Part shown: one piece after another, positions 31,816 through 43,300 of the stretch
How positions within the stretch are numbered: the stretch's first letter is position 1
Layout of the letters: each line of letters begins with the position of its first letter
NCBI GenBank assembly: GCA_963575745.1
Contig: CAUYUJ010018902.1
Coordinates: forward strand, 62,501-126,500
DNA from: Prorocentrum cordatum
Taxonomy: Eukaryota; Sar; Dinophyceae; Prorocentrales; Prorocentraceae
DNA: 64,000 nucleotides
Reading direction: 5' to 3'
The notes under the pieces: model-generated
Seen by the model: only the letters and a program-made list of their open reading frames with translations
The model's database searches: none
Told to the model about the DNA's origin: nothing
Program-made: the position numbers and the translations under genes

Positions 31816-32164
31816 CTTGCCAATATTGTGCAAATTTCGTTGCGTGACCAGGCGCAGCACAAGTCGAAAGACAGCCGAGGTGGGACATCGCCCCTCGATC
31901 TGGCATGCGATCCAACCGGATAAGAGCAGCAGGTCCCCGTTCGGAGTTCATGCCTCGGCTTCGGCCGATTCGCTCCCCCATGCCTTTACCCTCCCATCGA
32001 GCAGCGGACGAATCATGAAAAATCAGCCCGCCCGAGGTGTATGCCAGCCTCCACCACCCTGAGATCCCCGCGCCCGCTCGCAGAGCGTGCCCAAGGGCTT
32101 GAGGCTTTGGGCTGCGTGCGGACAGTCCCCCGAGACAGCCCCGGCTGAGCTCAACAGGCTTCCC
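31816..32164. other. No gene recognised
   Basis: Nothing repeated or coding that I can support. Confidence 0.35.
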
Positions 32165-32365
32165 GAGCATCGGGTCGGACGAAAGAAAGGGGGGGATAGC
32201 CTACGGGGCTCAAGGGGGGATCATCGAATCAGACCACGTACCTGGTTTCCCCGGCGCAACCTGGCGCTAGAGGCGCCAGAGCATGGAGGAAAGCGCCTTG
32301 CGGCGGGGTGGGGCCGAAACCAGCTGCATGCAGCAGATGTCGTATCCTCCCCTCCTCCCTGTCCC
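32165..32365 (+). repeat. Dispersed element with CCAGCTGCATGCAGCAGATG core, copy 1
   Basis: Ordered landmarks shared with 47,735-47,915: CGAAAGGGGGGGAT-like, GGGGGGAT, TTCCCCG, GCGCTRGAGGCGCC and GGGGCCGAAACCAGCTGCAT followed by GCAGCAGATGT. The core contains the CAGCTGCATGCAGC near-palindrome. Confidence 0.8.
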
Positions 32366-32955
32366 TCCCCCCCCCTCCTCTCGGAGGCGACGATCAAGGC
32401 GAGTAGCCCAGGGGTGGGCATGACATGTAATCATTCCCCCGGGAGCCTCGCCGAAGGCATGGACCATCGACGCCCCTGGATACATGTATTTGAAGGGGCC
32501 CCAGGACACACGAATAAATACACACAAATAAAAATATTCCCCATATTTTCCAATATTATCTGGGTTTCTGTCTCCCCCCCACTTCCCATATTTTCCCATG
32601 TTTTCTGGGAATCGACGAACAATTGTGTCTGTGTGTTTTGTTCCCCTCCTGAGTATTGCGTCCCCGATGTTCGTCCGACCCGAGAGCCACCCGGCGCGGC
32701 CTCGACACCCCAACCCCCGGGTGCGCGGAGCGGCCCTGCGGGGGCGCCGCCGGGGGTGAAGGCGCCAGGGCATCGAGACCGCCCCGATAGGGGGCCACAT
32801 GTGAACCCTACCCCTACCCCCCACGATTTCTGAGGGGGAGGGTGGGGTTCACTTCGCTCGGGAGCTACCCGAGCCACTCACTCGGTGGGCCTGTTGAGGC
32901 CAGCCGGGACCACCTGAGGGGCAACGACAGGGCGGGCAGCATCGACCTGCAAGCG
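32366..32955. other. No gene; ATATTTTCC patch
   Basis: 32,535-32,610 has three CCCATATTTTCC or similar words (CCATATTTTCCAATATTATC, CCCATATTTTCCCATGTTTT). Otherwise unremarkable. Confidence 0.4.
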
Positions 32956-33065
32956 GGGGCACATCGCCGATAGATCGGCGATGGACCCCCGGCAGCGAAA
33001 CCCTATGCTCCTGGGCGGGGTGGGCCATCAGGCCCCTTATAAGCGATGAATGGGCGATTGCGAGT
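32955..33065 (+). repeat. ATCGCCGATAGATCGGCGAT element, copy 1
   Basis: A perfect 20-bp palindrome (32,963-32,982) is followed by a CAGCGAAACCCTATGCTCC segment, GGGCGGGGTGGGC and GCGATGAATGGGCGATT. The last two landmarks recur at 46,535-46,585. Confidence 0.7.
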
Positions 33066-33109
33066 CGGTGCATCCTCTCCTGAAGCCTGTCTAAAACAGG
33101 GCTAGGATC

Positions 33110-33240
33110 GGGATAAATCGCTCCAGAGCGTTCCGGAGCGCTCTCAGAGCGTTCCGGAACGCTCTGGAGCAGCCGCGGCGCCCAATACATCCTCCAAACC
33201 CGCCGGTTCTCAGAGATTTCGAGTTATCCCGATCCGATTT
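33110..33240 (-). repeat. GAGCGTTCC / GGCGGCTCTGGAG repeat, inverted copy
   Basis: GGAGCGCTCTCAGAGCGTTC, CCGCGGCGCC and GCCGGTTCTCAGAGATTTCG read as the complement of 27,005-27,110 and 50,405-50,520. Confidence 0.6.
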
Positions 33241-33320
33241 TGTCAAGATCTTCGCGTCGTTTTACCGTCCCCACCCCGCCTGCCCCCACCCTGTCTGTGC
33301 CCCCCCTATAGCACTTCGGG

Positions 33321-33481
33321 GATGGACAGACCCCCCTTTAGTAAAACGTGGTCTAGTGAAAACGACCTGAGGCCCAAACCTGGCGGGCGCAAGCCCGGAA
33401 AACAACGGCCACGGCGCCCTCTCGAGAACCGAAAACGGACCATTCCCTAATCGACTTGTCACTGTTGGGGGTTCTGTCCAC
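33321..33481. mobile_element. Short TIR element (GGACAGAACCCCC family), copy 1
   Basis: Starts GATGGACAGACCCCCCTTTA and ends GTTGGGGGTTCTGTCCACAC, giving terminal inverted repeats of about 16 bp (TGGACAGAnCCCCC). Flanked by CCCTATAGCACTTCGGG on the left and CCCTATGGCACTCTTCGGG on the right, a possible 17-19 bp duplication. The interior (TGGCGGGCGCAAGCC, CCTCTCGAGAACCGAAAACG) matches the copy at 49,586-49,880. No coding capacity. Confidence 0.7.
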
Positions 33482-33708
33482 ACCCTATGGCACTCTTCGG
33501 GTCACAGCTCCGCTCCCGGGCGGCCCCATGGGGACCCATCCGGGCACACAAACGGAAGGCGTTCGGCGAGGCGCCGCGGCTGGAGAGAGCGTCCCGAGGC
33601 TGGAACAAAACCGCCGAGAACCAACGCAAACGGCCAACCACCTCCAGCCTCGAAGTTCTGCCCCTGATCGTCGCCAATGATCCCTCGAGCCCGAAAACCT
33701 CGAACCTC

Positions 33709-33913
33709 TTGGTGGTCCTCAAACGTGGTGGTGAGAACACCCGGTGGTGAGTTTTGGGCGATTTGGGTAATGATTTTCGAGCGCTGGCCGGCCCAGGAAA
33801 CGCAAAACCTCATGGCGACCGCGTGTCCCCAAACCCGGTGGTGACACAGAATTTGTTTTGTGGGAACCGGGGTCACCACCGGGTGTCTCACCACCTGGTT
33901 TGGAGACCACCAA
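33709..33913. mobile_element. Short TIR element with about 40-bp terminal inverted repeats
   Basis: The left end TTGGTGGTCCTCAAACGTGG (33,709 on, continuing TGGTGAGAACACCCGGTGGTGA) is the inverted repeat of the right end, which finishes CCTGGTTTGGAGACCACCAA at 33,913. A 5-bp ACCTC lies immediately outside both ends (33,704-33,708 and 33,914-33,918). A longer 22-bp direct repeat (CCTCGAGCCCGAAAACCTCG...) lies at 33,683-33,704 and 33,915-33,936. No ORF. Non-autonomous; superfamily not assignable. Confidence 0.8.
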
Positions 33914-34101
33914 ACCTCGAGCCCGAAAACCTCGAAACCCCTCCCCGCCGGAGAGGGCGCGCCCAGATGGTTGGTTGGGCTGGATGGTGGACCTGTATGT
34001 GTTGCAGCTGCCTGGGCCGAAGCCTGACGAGCATACGCAGTCATCTGTCGGCGTGAGGCTCGAATCCAGTAAAGGGAACAGGGGTGCAGTTCAGAGTGAC
34101 T

Positions 34102-34295
34102 AGAGACCCACATGGGGTGCGAGTAGATGAGGTCGGAGGACCGCGCCACATCGCAGCGACTCGTCGGCGACGTCGGGGATGCATCGGCGCCGTTGGCGTG
34201 GAGAAAAGTCGGGCTCCACATCGAGCCGCATCGCCGAACCATCAGCGCTGCGGCGCGATCCTCTGACCCCATCCACTCTGGCCCCATCTGGGCGG
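34102..34295 (+). mobile_element. MITE-like element A, copy 1
   Basis: Terminal inverted repeats with ATGGGGTGCGAGTAGATGAG at the left and ATCCACTCTGGCCCCATCTG at the right. The interior holds GATGCATCGGCG and CACATCGAGCCGCATCGCCG. The most diverged of the three copies (others at 47,471-47,694 and 51,803-51,997). Confidence 0.75.
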
Positions 34296-34369
34296 CACGG
34301 AGTGACCCGGCGTGCTGCCCGAGCGAAAGAACAACCATTGCTGCGATCCCCCCCGCGGGCATGGGGAAA

Positions 34370-34450
34370 CCAAAAGGTAATCTTCCGGGGTGCGCTCTGA
34401 CCAGGATGGCGAGGCGACCCCAGCGGTGGCGACGAGGGCCAAAAAGGGGA
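34370..34450 (+). repeat. CTCTGACCAGGAT...GGCGA repeat, copy 1
   Basis: GTGCGCTCTGACCAGGATGG, CGAGGCGACCCCAGCGGTGG and CGACGAGGG match in order 46,905-46,990 (TCTGACCAGGATTTCGAGGC) and 50,590-50,690 (TCTGATCAGGATTTCGAGGC). Confidence 0.75.
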
Positions 34451-34499
34451 AAACCGGGAAAGGGTAGCGGTATGGGTACCTTTTTCCTCCTGCGATGCT

Positions 34500-34720
34500 G
34501 GGGATCTTCTGACCCGGGTCAATCCAGGCCCGGGACAGTCAGGCCTTACTTAATCCCACAAGATCCTGCAAGGTCCTGCACCCCAACCCGGGTCAACGCG
34601 AAGGATCCTGCAAGACTCTGCAGGATCCTGCACCCAAACCCAGGTCAATGCGACCCTGGCCCTGCGGGATCCTGCAAGATCGGGCGCTCTGGCTGACCCC
34701 CGGTTGCATTGACCCCCGTC
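34500..34720. repeat. GCAGGATCCTGC dispersed repeat, copy 2
   Basis: GGGATCTTCTGACCCGGGTC, AAGATCCTGCAAGGTCCTGC, several GGATCCTGCAAGA words and CTCTGGCTGACCCCCGG. Same order as 26,500-26,690, with one internal duplication. Confidence 0.8.
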
Positions 34721-34729
34721 TCAAGGCTC

Positions 34730-35145
34730 AGGACGATTCTCGCTCGCACCACCACCGGGAGAGGGCACGCCCGGGCGTCCTCGCCGACATCCCGCGCTCC
34801 GCGCGCGAGGGGGGGGGTGGGGGAGGGCGGCGCGGGGCGCGGCAATTCGCCGGGCCGGCCCCCGCGGGCCCAGCCCCCCCTCCGCTCGGGCCTGGCGGCG
34901 GGGCGCGCGAGGAGCGCGGCTTTACGGGGGCTAAGTGGGTCACGAAAAAAAAAGCAAGCCCACTCGCGCGCCGTGGCAAAAAGTCACGACGGAAGGCGTT
35001 TCGCCAAATTCTGGCCTCTGGCGGCCCTCGCTGGGACGAAGGGAGGGAGGGAGGGGGGGAGGGAGGGAGGGAGGGAGGAGGAGGAGGAGGAGGAGGAGGA
35101 GAAGGAGGAGGAGGAGGAGTAGGAGGAGGAGGTTGCGAAAGCTCC
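34730..35145. other. No gene; ends in (GGA)n at 35,040-35,140
   Basis: GC-rich, then GGGAGGGAGG and GGAGGAGGAG tracts. The triplet tract forms the left boundary of the retrotransposon sequence. Confidence 0.6.
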
Positions 35146-35740
35146 TGAATCTGCTCGGTCTGCAGTTGACGCTGTGCTTCGTGTTGCTCAGATTCGGCAC
35201 GTTCATGATGGAGAAACGCCAGATGGTGTTGGTGTATCCCGTGGTTGCGCTGCTGCTCATCCACTCTCCTCGTCAGCACGTCGATGAGTTTCCGCAGGTC
35301 GCTGTCGTCGTTGGTAGTCGAAGCGGGCGTTGGCTCGGACACGGGTTGACAAACTAGTGGTCGCTGTCGTCCCTCAGGGTGTGGTGTTTTGCCCCTGACA
35401 CGAGGGCGCACATCATCTTCGCCGTCCCCGTCACAGCTGTCTTCAGAAAGGTCGGCGTGTTCTCGATGTTGTTTGGCCTCGGAGATGAGTGTCTTGAAGG
35501 ATGCGATCTCGCGCTTGATCTCGTCGTGCTCCTTGTTGAGGTCGTGAAGCTGGCTCTCGACGATCCGCTGTCTCTGGATCCGTGACTCCACTTGGGATCT
35601 GTATTGAGCGATGCGAGCAGTAGGCGTGTCCAATAGATGTAGCATGGTCTTGACGATGGCCAGCTCCTCGATCAGGCGGGTTGGGTCAACTTGAGCTTGC
35701 CTGGCTCCGAGGACTTGGTCGGCGAGACGTGCCATCCTCG
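35146..35740 (-). pseudogene. Inverted N-terminal fragment of ORF1 (coiled coil)
   Basis: Minus-strand frame reading DPTRLIEELAIVKTMLHLLD, ARIAQYRSQVESRIQRQRIV, SQLHDLNKEHDEIKREIASF, an acidic linker, then DLRKLIDVLTRRVDEQQRNH and HHERAESEQHEAQRQLQTEQ. It ends in poly-Pro at the GGA tract. Composition (Gln/Glu/Arg/His coiled coil) matches the plus-strand ORF1, which lacks its own start. I infer that the 5' part of the element was inverted during insertion, as happens by twin priming in LINEs. It could instead be an unrelated divergent gene. Confidence 0.6.
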
Positions 35741-35825
35741 CCACCTTGGTTGCGTGCCAGACCCGACGTATGTCTGCCAGGCATGGTTGCGTGCCATCTA
35801 CACCACCTTGGTTGCGTGCCATCTA
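35740..35825. repeat. Short tandem repeat at the inversion junction
   Basis: CACCTTGGTTGCGTGCCA occurs at 35,741 and 35,803, with a related CATGGTTGCGTGCCATCTAC copy at 35,782. It sits exactly between the minus- and plus-strand parts of ORF1. Confidence 0.8.
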
Positions 35826-35829
35826 CAAC

Positions 35830-37349
35830 ACTGCCAGGAACAGTTTCAGCAAGCACAACTCCAGCAGAGACAGTCGCACTACGACGAGATCCAAGTCTTC
35901 CGACGGCGCGAGGAGCGGCTCCGATACGAGGCTCGCGAATCCATCACAGAGAACCTGGCTCACTACCAGCAGAAGGAGGCCTACATGCGCGACCAGCTCA
36001 AGGAGGAAGAGTCAGCGCACCTCGCCACTTTCATCACCCAGAGGAAGCAGGAGGAAGAGACTTTCCGACACCAGCTACACGAGAACGCCGAGATCATGGT
36101 CCAACAATATCAACAACGATGCCACGAACAACAGCAACGTCTTCTCTCCGAGAAAGCTCAGGCTCAGCAGGAAATCAGCAACATCGCGAGGGTCGAACAG
36201 AACCAACTTCAGCATGCCAAGGAGCTACTCTTGGAGGAGTTCGGACAGGTCCAGGCTCAGAAGTACCGCACCCTGACGGCCCAGAGCGAGTACAACAGCG
36301 AGATCGACAAGCTTCGAGGCACCTCCCGCGACATGCAACGCTTCGAGAACGAACTCCAGGAGCAGCACCAACTCCAACTTCAGGAGCACCTTCAGCAACA
36401 CAGACAGGAACGCGAGCGACTGCACTGCGAACTGCAGCAAGCCCATGAGCTCGGCACCAGCATCGACGTGGACATCCTCAGGGAGCTCGACACACAACTT
36501 CAAGAACGAGACGAGGAAGACGCACGACTGCAAGCCCAAGCAGACGCCGAACAAGCACAAATCGACCAACAGGTACAAGCGGCACTCGACCTGCTGACCC
36601 CACCCTCTACCTCCGAGGACTCGGGCTACCAACTCTACCTCAGAAACTGCGGCAGCAGCAGCGGTGGACAGCCTAGCAGCAGCGGACAACGCAGAAGCAC
36701 ACCACCACCACGACCGACACCTGCGACGCCAACCGCCACTCCTACTGCGCGACGCCCATGCCACGACGCCGACGACGCCAGCGTGCACACTCCAATCCCA
36801 GCTGACGACGACGACCTTTGCAGCCCAACCCCTGTTGCGAGCGACGCATATCCCTTCCCTGCCCCTACGCCACTACCTACCCCCGCCTTGCATACGCCAA
36901 TCCCCCCTGAGCAGCCCACGCCCATCGATTTCCACCCACCCGATCTGCAGCATGACCGACCCAGCTCAGCGCCACCAACACGCACCAGAAGGACAGACCC
37001 AAATCGGCACACCCACCCATCCACTACTCTTCTCATTGACATCACTTCCGACGACGATGCACCACCACCTTCCACCCCAGTGCGCATTCCACTAGCCGAC
37101 ATATCCCCTACCGCACCGATGCAGCCAATCCAACCACCACCCCGCTTCCACCTCGCCACGCCTGACCGCGCCACCTCCGCTCCTCCACCCCGCACCGCTC
37201 TCCGCAAAAACGGATCATCTAGCCGAACGGCCAAGCACAAGAAAGTCCGCATTTGCGACATCGGAGACGGCTTCGCAGACCCAGGAGACCGTGTGCCAGC
37301 CTTCCTCTACGACGAGGAAGCCCCCGCGGTCAACTCACCAAAAAACTAA
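35830..37349 (+). CDS. Retrotransposon ORF1: coiled-coil / Pro-rich protein (5' truncated)
   Basis: Open from 35,691, but sensible protein begins near 35,830 (CQEQFQQAQLQQRQSHYDEI). No ATG occurs before the middle of the coiled coil (about 35,985), consistent with loss of its N-terminus to the inversion. About 270 residues are Gln/Glu/Arg heptad-rich, likely a parallel coiled coil as in LINE ORF1 proteins. The C-terminal 220 residues are Pro/Thr/Ser-rich and disordered, ending with a basic RTAKHKKVRICDIGDGFADP segment. No RRM or CCHC knuckle is visible. It ends at TAA 37,347-37,349, directly after the slippery heptamer, and overlaps ORF2 by about 125 nt in the -1 frame. Expected role: RNA binding and RNP assembly. 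Confidence 0.75.
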
Positions 37350-40300
37350 CAAGGCCCTCACCCCCTGGGGGGCAACTGGCCCAGGGGGAGCGGCCCAGCA
37401 TCATACCAGAAGACTACCAGCGCAACGACGGCACTTCCGACTCCTGCAGTGGTTACGCCGACGACGTCATGCGCCTCCGGGAGCCCCTCCGAAGGAGGAG
37501 CAGATCCGCTGCACTTAAGGGCCCCTTAAGTGCAGCGGGCTGTCTTGGCCTCCGGCAGCCCCCTAAACCCTACGACACTTCACAAGTTTCACCTACCGTA
37601 TCATCAGCCACTAGCGACATGCGCGTGGGGGAGAGCGCACCTCCAGATCTTTACGAGCATGGCGACATGTGGGAAATCCACACACCGCCCAACATGCTAC
37701 AGCCTAGTAGTGGACCGTGGACCATCCCCTCGGCCGCTACCTCTCGCTTGGGGAGCGCGAGAAGGCTGTCTCACACAGATCCCACACTAGAGCCACATAC
37801 GCTAGCGGACCGACCAGATACCGCCACCCAACCTCGACGGCAGCATGTCGACTCACATCCTCCACCAGCGGAAGCCCAGTCACGGTCGTTCCCGACGATG
37901 ACGACGCCACCGCCTACGCCTCGAGAGGACGCATCGCTTTGTGAGTACAACACGGGGGGGTGCGGCCGTCTGTGGCCAGAACGACCAGAGCCACCAACAA
38001 GGCATCGACGCACTAGCCATTTTGGCCAAGATGGCGATCGAGACCGACAATTTTGTGACTCACTGAGCCGGCCATGTACATCAACTTCCCGCCGGCCACA
38101 ATCTCCCATTTTTGACTCCCTTGACGCTACCCAGGTCCCACATGGACAGACCGACCTGCCGAATGCGGAGAGCCACGAGGCGCTACGGCATGTTCGTTTC
38201 TCTCGCGAAGTTCACACCCGCGACCAGCAGACCGACAATATCCTCTACCACATCGACTTCGACGAACAGGAGCCCTTACTCCAGCACCTTCGACGACTTC
38301 AGGCTCCCAGGCTTACCTTCGACTTCACCGACCGTTGCCACAATGAGGTATCAGACTACATGGTGCGAACATTTCCATACCGACAGCTTCCACGAGATTC
38401 TCGCCTGTATTTATACACCGACGGCTCCAAACACCCACGCCAACATGGCCAAGACGGATGGTCGGTTGTACTCGTCGGAGAAGACGAAGAAGGTTTCTCT
38501 TTTCAAGGCGCAATAGTCGGCAAGCACCGCGACTCCACCCTCGTAGAGATCCAAAACCTCACGGACAACGAGACCACCTCGACATCCAGCGAGATCACAG
38601 CGCTCATCTGGGCGTTCGCCTACATCATCCACAAGGACATCCACCACAGCATTTCGGTCCACTCCGACTCGCTGGGAGCGATCCAACTGGCCAGGATGGA
38701 GGCTTTTACTAACCGCGACGCCCACCTTGTGCAGCTACTGGTGATCATGTACTCGCACGTCAAGGAATATGTCGACCTGCGTCACGTTCATGCCCACGAG
38801 ATGAACCCGTGGAACGAAGTTGCCGACGCCGCGGCCAACTACGCCCGAATCGAGGACTACCCGCACCCACAACCCGAATGGGCCGACATACTCAACGCGT
38901 CCCCTCAGCGCAGCTGGGAATTCCTACTTGATGCCGACAACCACACCAAGGACGCTTACCCATCCTTTTCACCTGGGATGCTCAAGGCCCAACGCATCGA
39001 TACCACGGCAACGACAGCTCACCTTTCGACACCAGCCAAGACCACGAAGACCTCGACCGAGATAGACGTCAACATCGCCACCTACAACATCCAGTCAGGG
39101 CGCGAACCTGGCCTCGGCGCTCGACGGCGCAAAGAGAAGATCCACAAGCTCAGAAAGACTATGCTCAACCTGTACATGGAGGACCTCCACCTGATCGGCA
39201 TCCAGGAAGCCCGCACGCCCTGGGGAGTTCGCAGTGGCAACGACATCACCAGCACGAGTGCGTACGCCTACCACGTCATCTCAGGGGGCCACGACCAGTA
39301 CAACCTCGGCTGCGAGCTCCACATACTCACCAGCAAGCCGTACGGAAAGGCAGGAGCCAAGGACCTCTACTTCCGCCCCGATCAGTTCACTGTCATCGAG
39401 CACAGCCCTCGGCACCTCATAGTAAGGATCGAAGCCCCAGGCTTTCGACACACAGTCCGCGTCGCCCATGCACCACATTCACGAGCCACGCCACACGAGA
39501 AGGATACCTTCTGGGAGACGATCGAGTGCGCAACCTCTAACCACAATATCAACATCCTCTTCATCGACGCAAACGCTCGAACGGGCAGCTTATGCAGCCA
39601 GGCAATCGGCGATCAAGGCTTCAAGCAAAAGGAGAACGACAACGGCGAACGCTTCCACAAGGTCCTGCAAGGTAACTCTCTCATCGCCGCGAATACCTTC
39701 AAAAGCGGTGGCCAGGACCACTACACCTGGGACTCAGGCAAGGACGTGCACAGACTGGACTACATAGTGGTTGGCCACGAGCTCTTCGACTCCATCTCCT
39801 ACACGTCCGTAATGTACGGCATCGACACAGTAGACGACCACTCACACAAGAACGACCACTTCCCTGTCAAGGCCAACCTCGCCTACACCGTCGAGACCGC
39901 CTACCAACACGGCACGCCCAAGCTCGACATCGCTAAGCTCGACTCCGAGACAGCCAAGAACGACTTTCAACGACGCCTGCAGCAGATCCAACACCCTCCC
40001 TGGGAGACCAACCTCAACGACCATACTAAGAGCATCGTCGATCAGATAAAGGACGCAGCCTACGCCAGCTTCAAGAAGCAGCATCATGCCCCCCGCAAGC
40101 CCTACATTACCGAGGCCTCCTACGCGCTTCTTCGATTCCGACGCACCCTCCTCAAGACGATCCGCATAGTGAAAAGGAATGGCATTGGCTCCAAGAAATC
40201 ACGCAGACGGATCCGATACACCGCGCACCTCATCGCAAACCAGTCGGCTTCAGCGTCCCCTGACGACGTCATCCACCTCCTGGACATCCCTGGATACACC

Positions 40301-43300
40301 AAGTTGATGATCAAGACCATCCTCTTCATCAACCACGCGGACCCCGACCATACCACGGCTCCACACCACGACAGCACCTCCTGCACAACCACCTTCACTA
40401 CTGATCTTTTCGACTCATACATGAGCTTCATCCAAGATACCGACCGCGCTCTCAGAAACCGCCTCGACCACGACCGCGACGCCCACCTCGAGCGCTTCTC
40501 CGACAACATGATATTATCAGCAGCAGGGAATGCCCCTCGGCAGGAATGGGCAAGCGTGAGGGCCTTACTCACATACGGCGGCCGTACACCTAAGAGAACT
40601 CCGACTCCCAAAATACGCCAAGACGATGACGGCGCTCCACTCACGACGCCACAAGCCATCGCGGAGCACGCCCTTCGATACTACGGCAACATCGAGAACG
40701 GCATCAACACCGACATCGAAGGCGTCGTCAAGTACTACAACAACAAGACTGCGCACACTAAGCCGATCCCCCACATCGACAACGTCCAGACCATCCACAA
40801 CCTGACATCCGCCCTGGCAGCCGCCAAGAAAGGCAGACGCGGCGGGCCCGACGGGAACACCGACGACATGGCACGAGCAGCGCCGCGCCAGATGGCCCGA
40901 CTTCTGCACCCCATCATGATGAAGATGCAGCTGATGACGACGGAGCCCATTTCGGCGAAGGGCGGCTTCTCCACCCATTTCTCCAAAGGACAAGGACAGC
41001 TTCATCTGCAGAAAGCCTACAGGGGCATCCTCCTGAACAACACTATTGGCAAGATCAACAGCAAGTTCCTGAGAGGCCTCTTCCGCGACATCTTACCCGA
41101 CCTGCTTATGGACACACAATGCGGCGCCGTCCCTCACAAGGCGACTGACTTCATCACTCACACCGCCTACACCTTCTTAGACGACTGCCGTACGCAGGCT
41201 CGCACGGGCAGCATCCTCTTCCTGGACTTGAAAGAAGCCTTCCATTCGGTAATCAGGGAGTTCATTTTCCAGCTGCCGACTCAGGAGGACGAGCTCGAAG
41301 ACGTCATCGACAACATCGAGATTCCCATCTGCCTTCTTCCCTCTCTACGACAACGCCTTCGCTGTCCAGCACATCTCAACGCCCACGTCGACGACTCTCA
41401 CCTCTGCGCCCTCGTTGCCGACCACCACACGGCCAACTGGATGACCGCTAAGGGCACCGACGCATACGTGATCCCTCGCACTAGTACCAGGCCAGGGGTG
41501 CCATACTCCGACGCGGCTTTCAACGTGCACTTCTCCCTAGTGCTTCAGGCCATCGCCGACGACACCGATGGAGCAGAAGACGGCGAGAGCGGCCACCACA
41601 TCCGCCCCTGCGACAACCCGCTCTTCTCTACGGCTCCTCATCACGGCGGCAAGCTGACCAACATGTCCTTCGTCGATGACCTCACCGACTTCAACTCGAC
41701 CACCCGCCACTCCGACATCATTGACATTACGAGAACTTCAGCCGAACGACTATGCCGTACAGCATTCACCTACGGGCTCAAGCCACACCCAGACAAGACC
41801 AAGGTCATCCTCTCCTTTAACGGGACGGGATCCAACGTCGCACGCAGTAGGCTTGCACAGCAGAACATTACATCAATCCAGCTGAGCATCATGTCGATCT
41901 CGGTCCAGATCACAGACCAGCACCGACTCTTAGGCACCATCCTCACCAGCGGCAGCATGGGCCCCGAGGTGCAGAATCGCATGCGACGAACCGACGCTTC
42001 GGCACGAGCTCTTGAGAGGCAAATCCTACGACGTCGACGCCTACCCCGCAAAACAAAGATCAAGTACGTGCACGCCCTCTCGACTGCCTCATTAACCTTC
42101 AACCACCACGTCTGGCCAGCACTGACCCAGACTGACCACCAGCGCATCTCCAATGCCTACTCGAAGCCCTATCGCACGGCAGCTGGAATACCCAAAGCTA
42201 ACTCGCAGCTTCATCATTTCACGGCCACCGAAGTAGTAGCCTACACTGGCATCCCCGACTTCGACCACCACCAGTCTGCTGGAAGGCTGCGATACTTACC
42301 ACGGCTTCTACGATACGCTCCTCAGCAGCTCCTCCAACTGCTTGACAACCAGCGACGGAGAAAGGGCTCATGGACATACATGCTTTTCCAGGACTTCGAC
42401 TTCCTGCGCACATACCTGGACGACCAGCGCTGGCCCACGACCAGCAAGCTCGACTCCGACGTTTTTGCATGGGCACGCGCCACGCCGAAGCACTTCAGCA
42501 ACTCCGTCAACCTGGCTGTCACAAACTACATCCGCGCATCCAAAGACCGCGCCCACGCCGACAAGCTGACCAAGGTGCTCAGACCCGACGGTCCCATTGG
42601 TGCGGACCCCACGCCATCACGCGACAACGGCGCCAGCAACTTCATCTGCTACGAGTGTGGAATCGTTACCAAGACCAAGCAGGGCATGGCAATACATATC
42701 GGACGTGAACACCGACGACCTGAGCATCCGCGAAACTGGGCATCGGGTACATCGTGCAGAATATGCCGCAAGAACTTCCACTCCTTCGCCAAGCTCGTGA
42801 AGCATCTAACTACGGTCGCCCGCTGCCGACGGTCTTGGCACCTGTGGTATTTACAAGGGCCTGCCCTCACGGAAGAGGACGTGGCCACCAATCAGGCGAC
42901 CTACGCAGCCAGCATAGCCGACAACAAACGCAGAGGCCGCCCCGAACTATACCACCCTATCCCTGCCCACGCATCCGACGTCACTCCCTTACCCTCCCTT
43001 GACCTTTCACCATCACCACCGCCATTCTTCCCGACGGTACCAGCGATTACACCACCACCACCAGCCTACTACCCTCGGACACCGACCAGAAACAGATCTC
43101 TGCTTTACCTCACCAACATTGACAGACACCCGAACGATCTGCTCGACACTACGGACCAACGACTATGCTACAATGGAATGGTGATGGAACGGGTTACTCT
43201 GACCTTCGATGACCTCTACTCTGTCGACCACCCATCTCAGTACGACGCCCTCGACTCGCTCCACCAGCACATACGACAAGGCGACTTTGCTGGAGTGATG

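Noticed and set aside
37253-37255. TTG codon at the left end of ORF2 as a start codon
   Set aside because: Eukaryotic initiation at TTG is unlikely, and the frame overlaps ORF1 with a frameshift signal. The same applies to the TTG at 35,691 in ORF1.
42640-42820. Restriction-like endonuclease (R2-type) next to the zinc fingers
   Set aside because: No PD-(D/E)xK-like arrangement follows the fingers, and the element already has an apurinic-type endonuclease.
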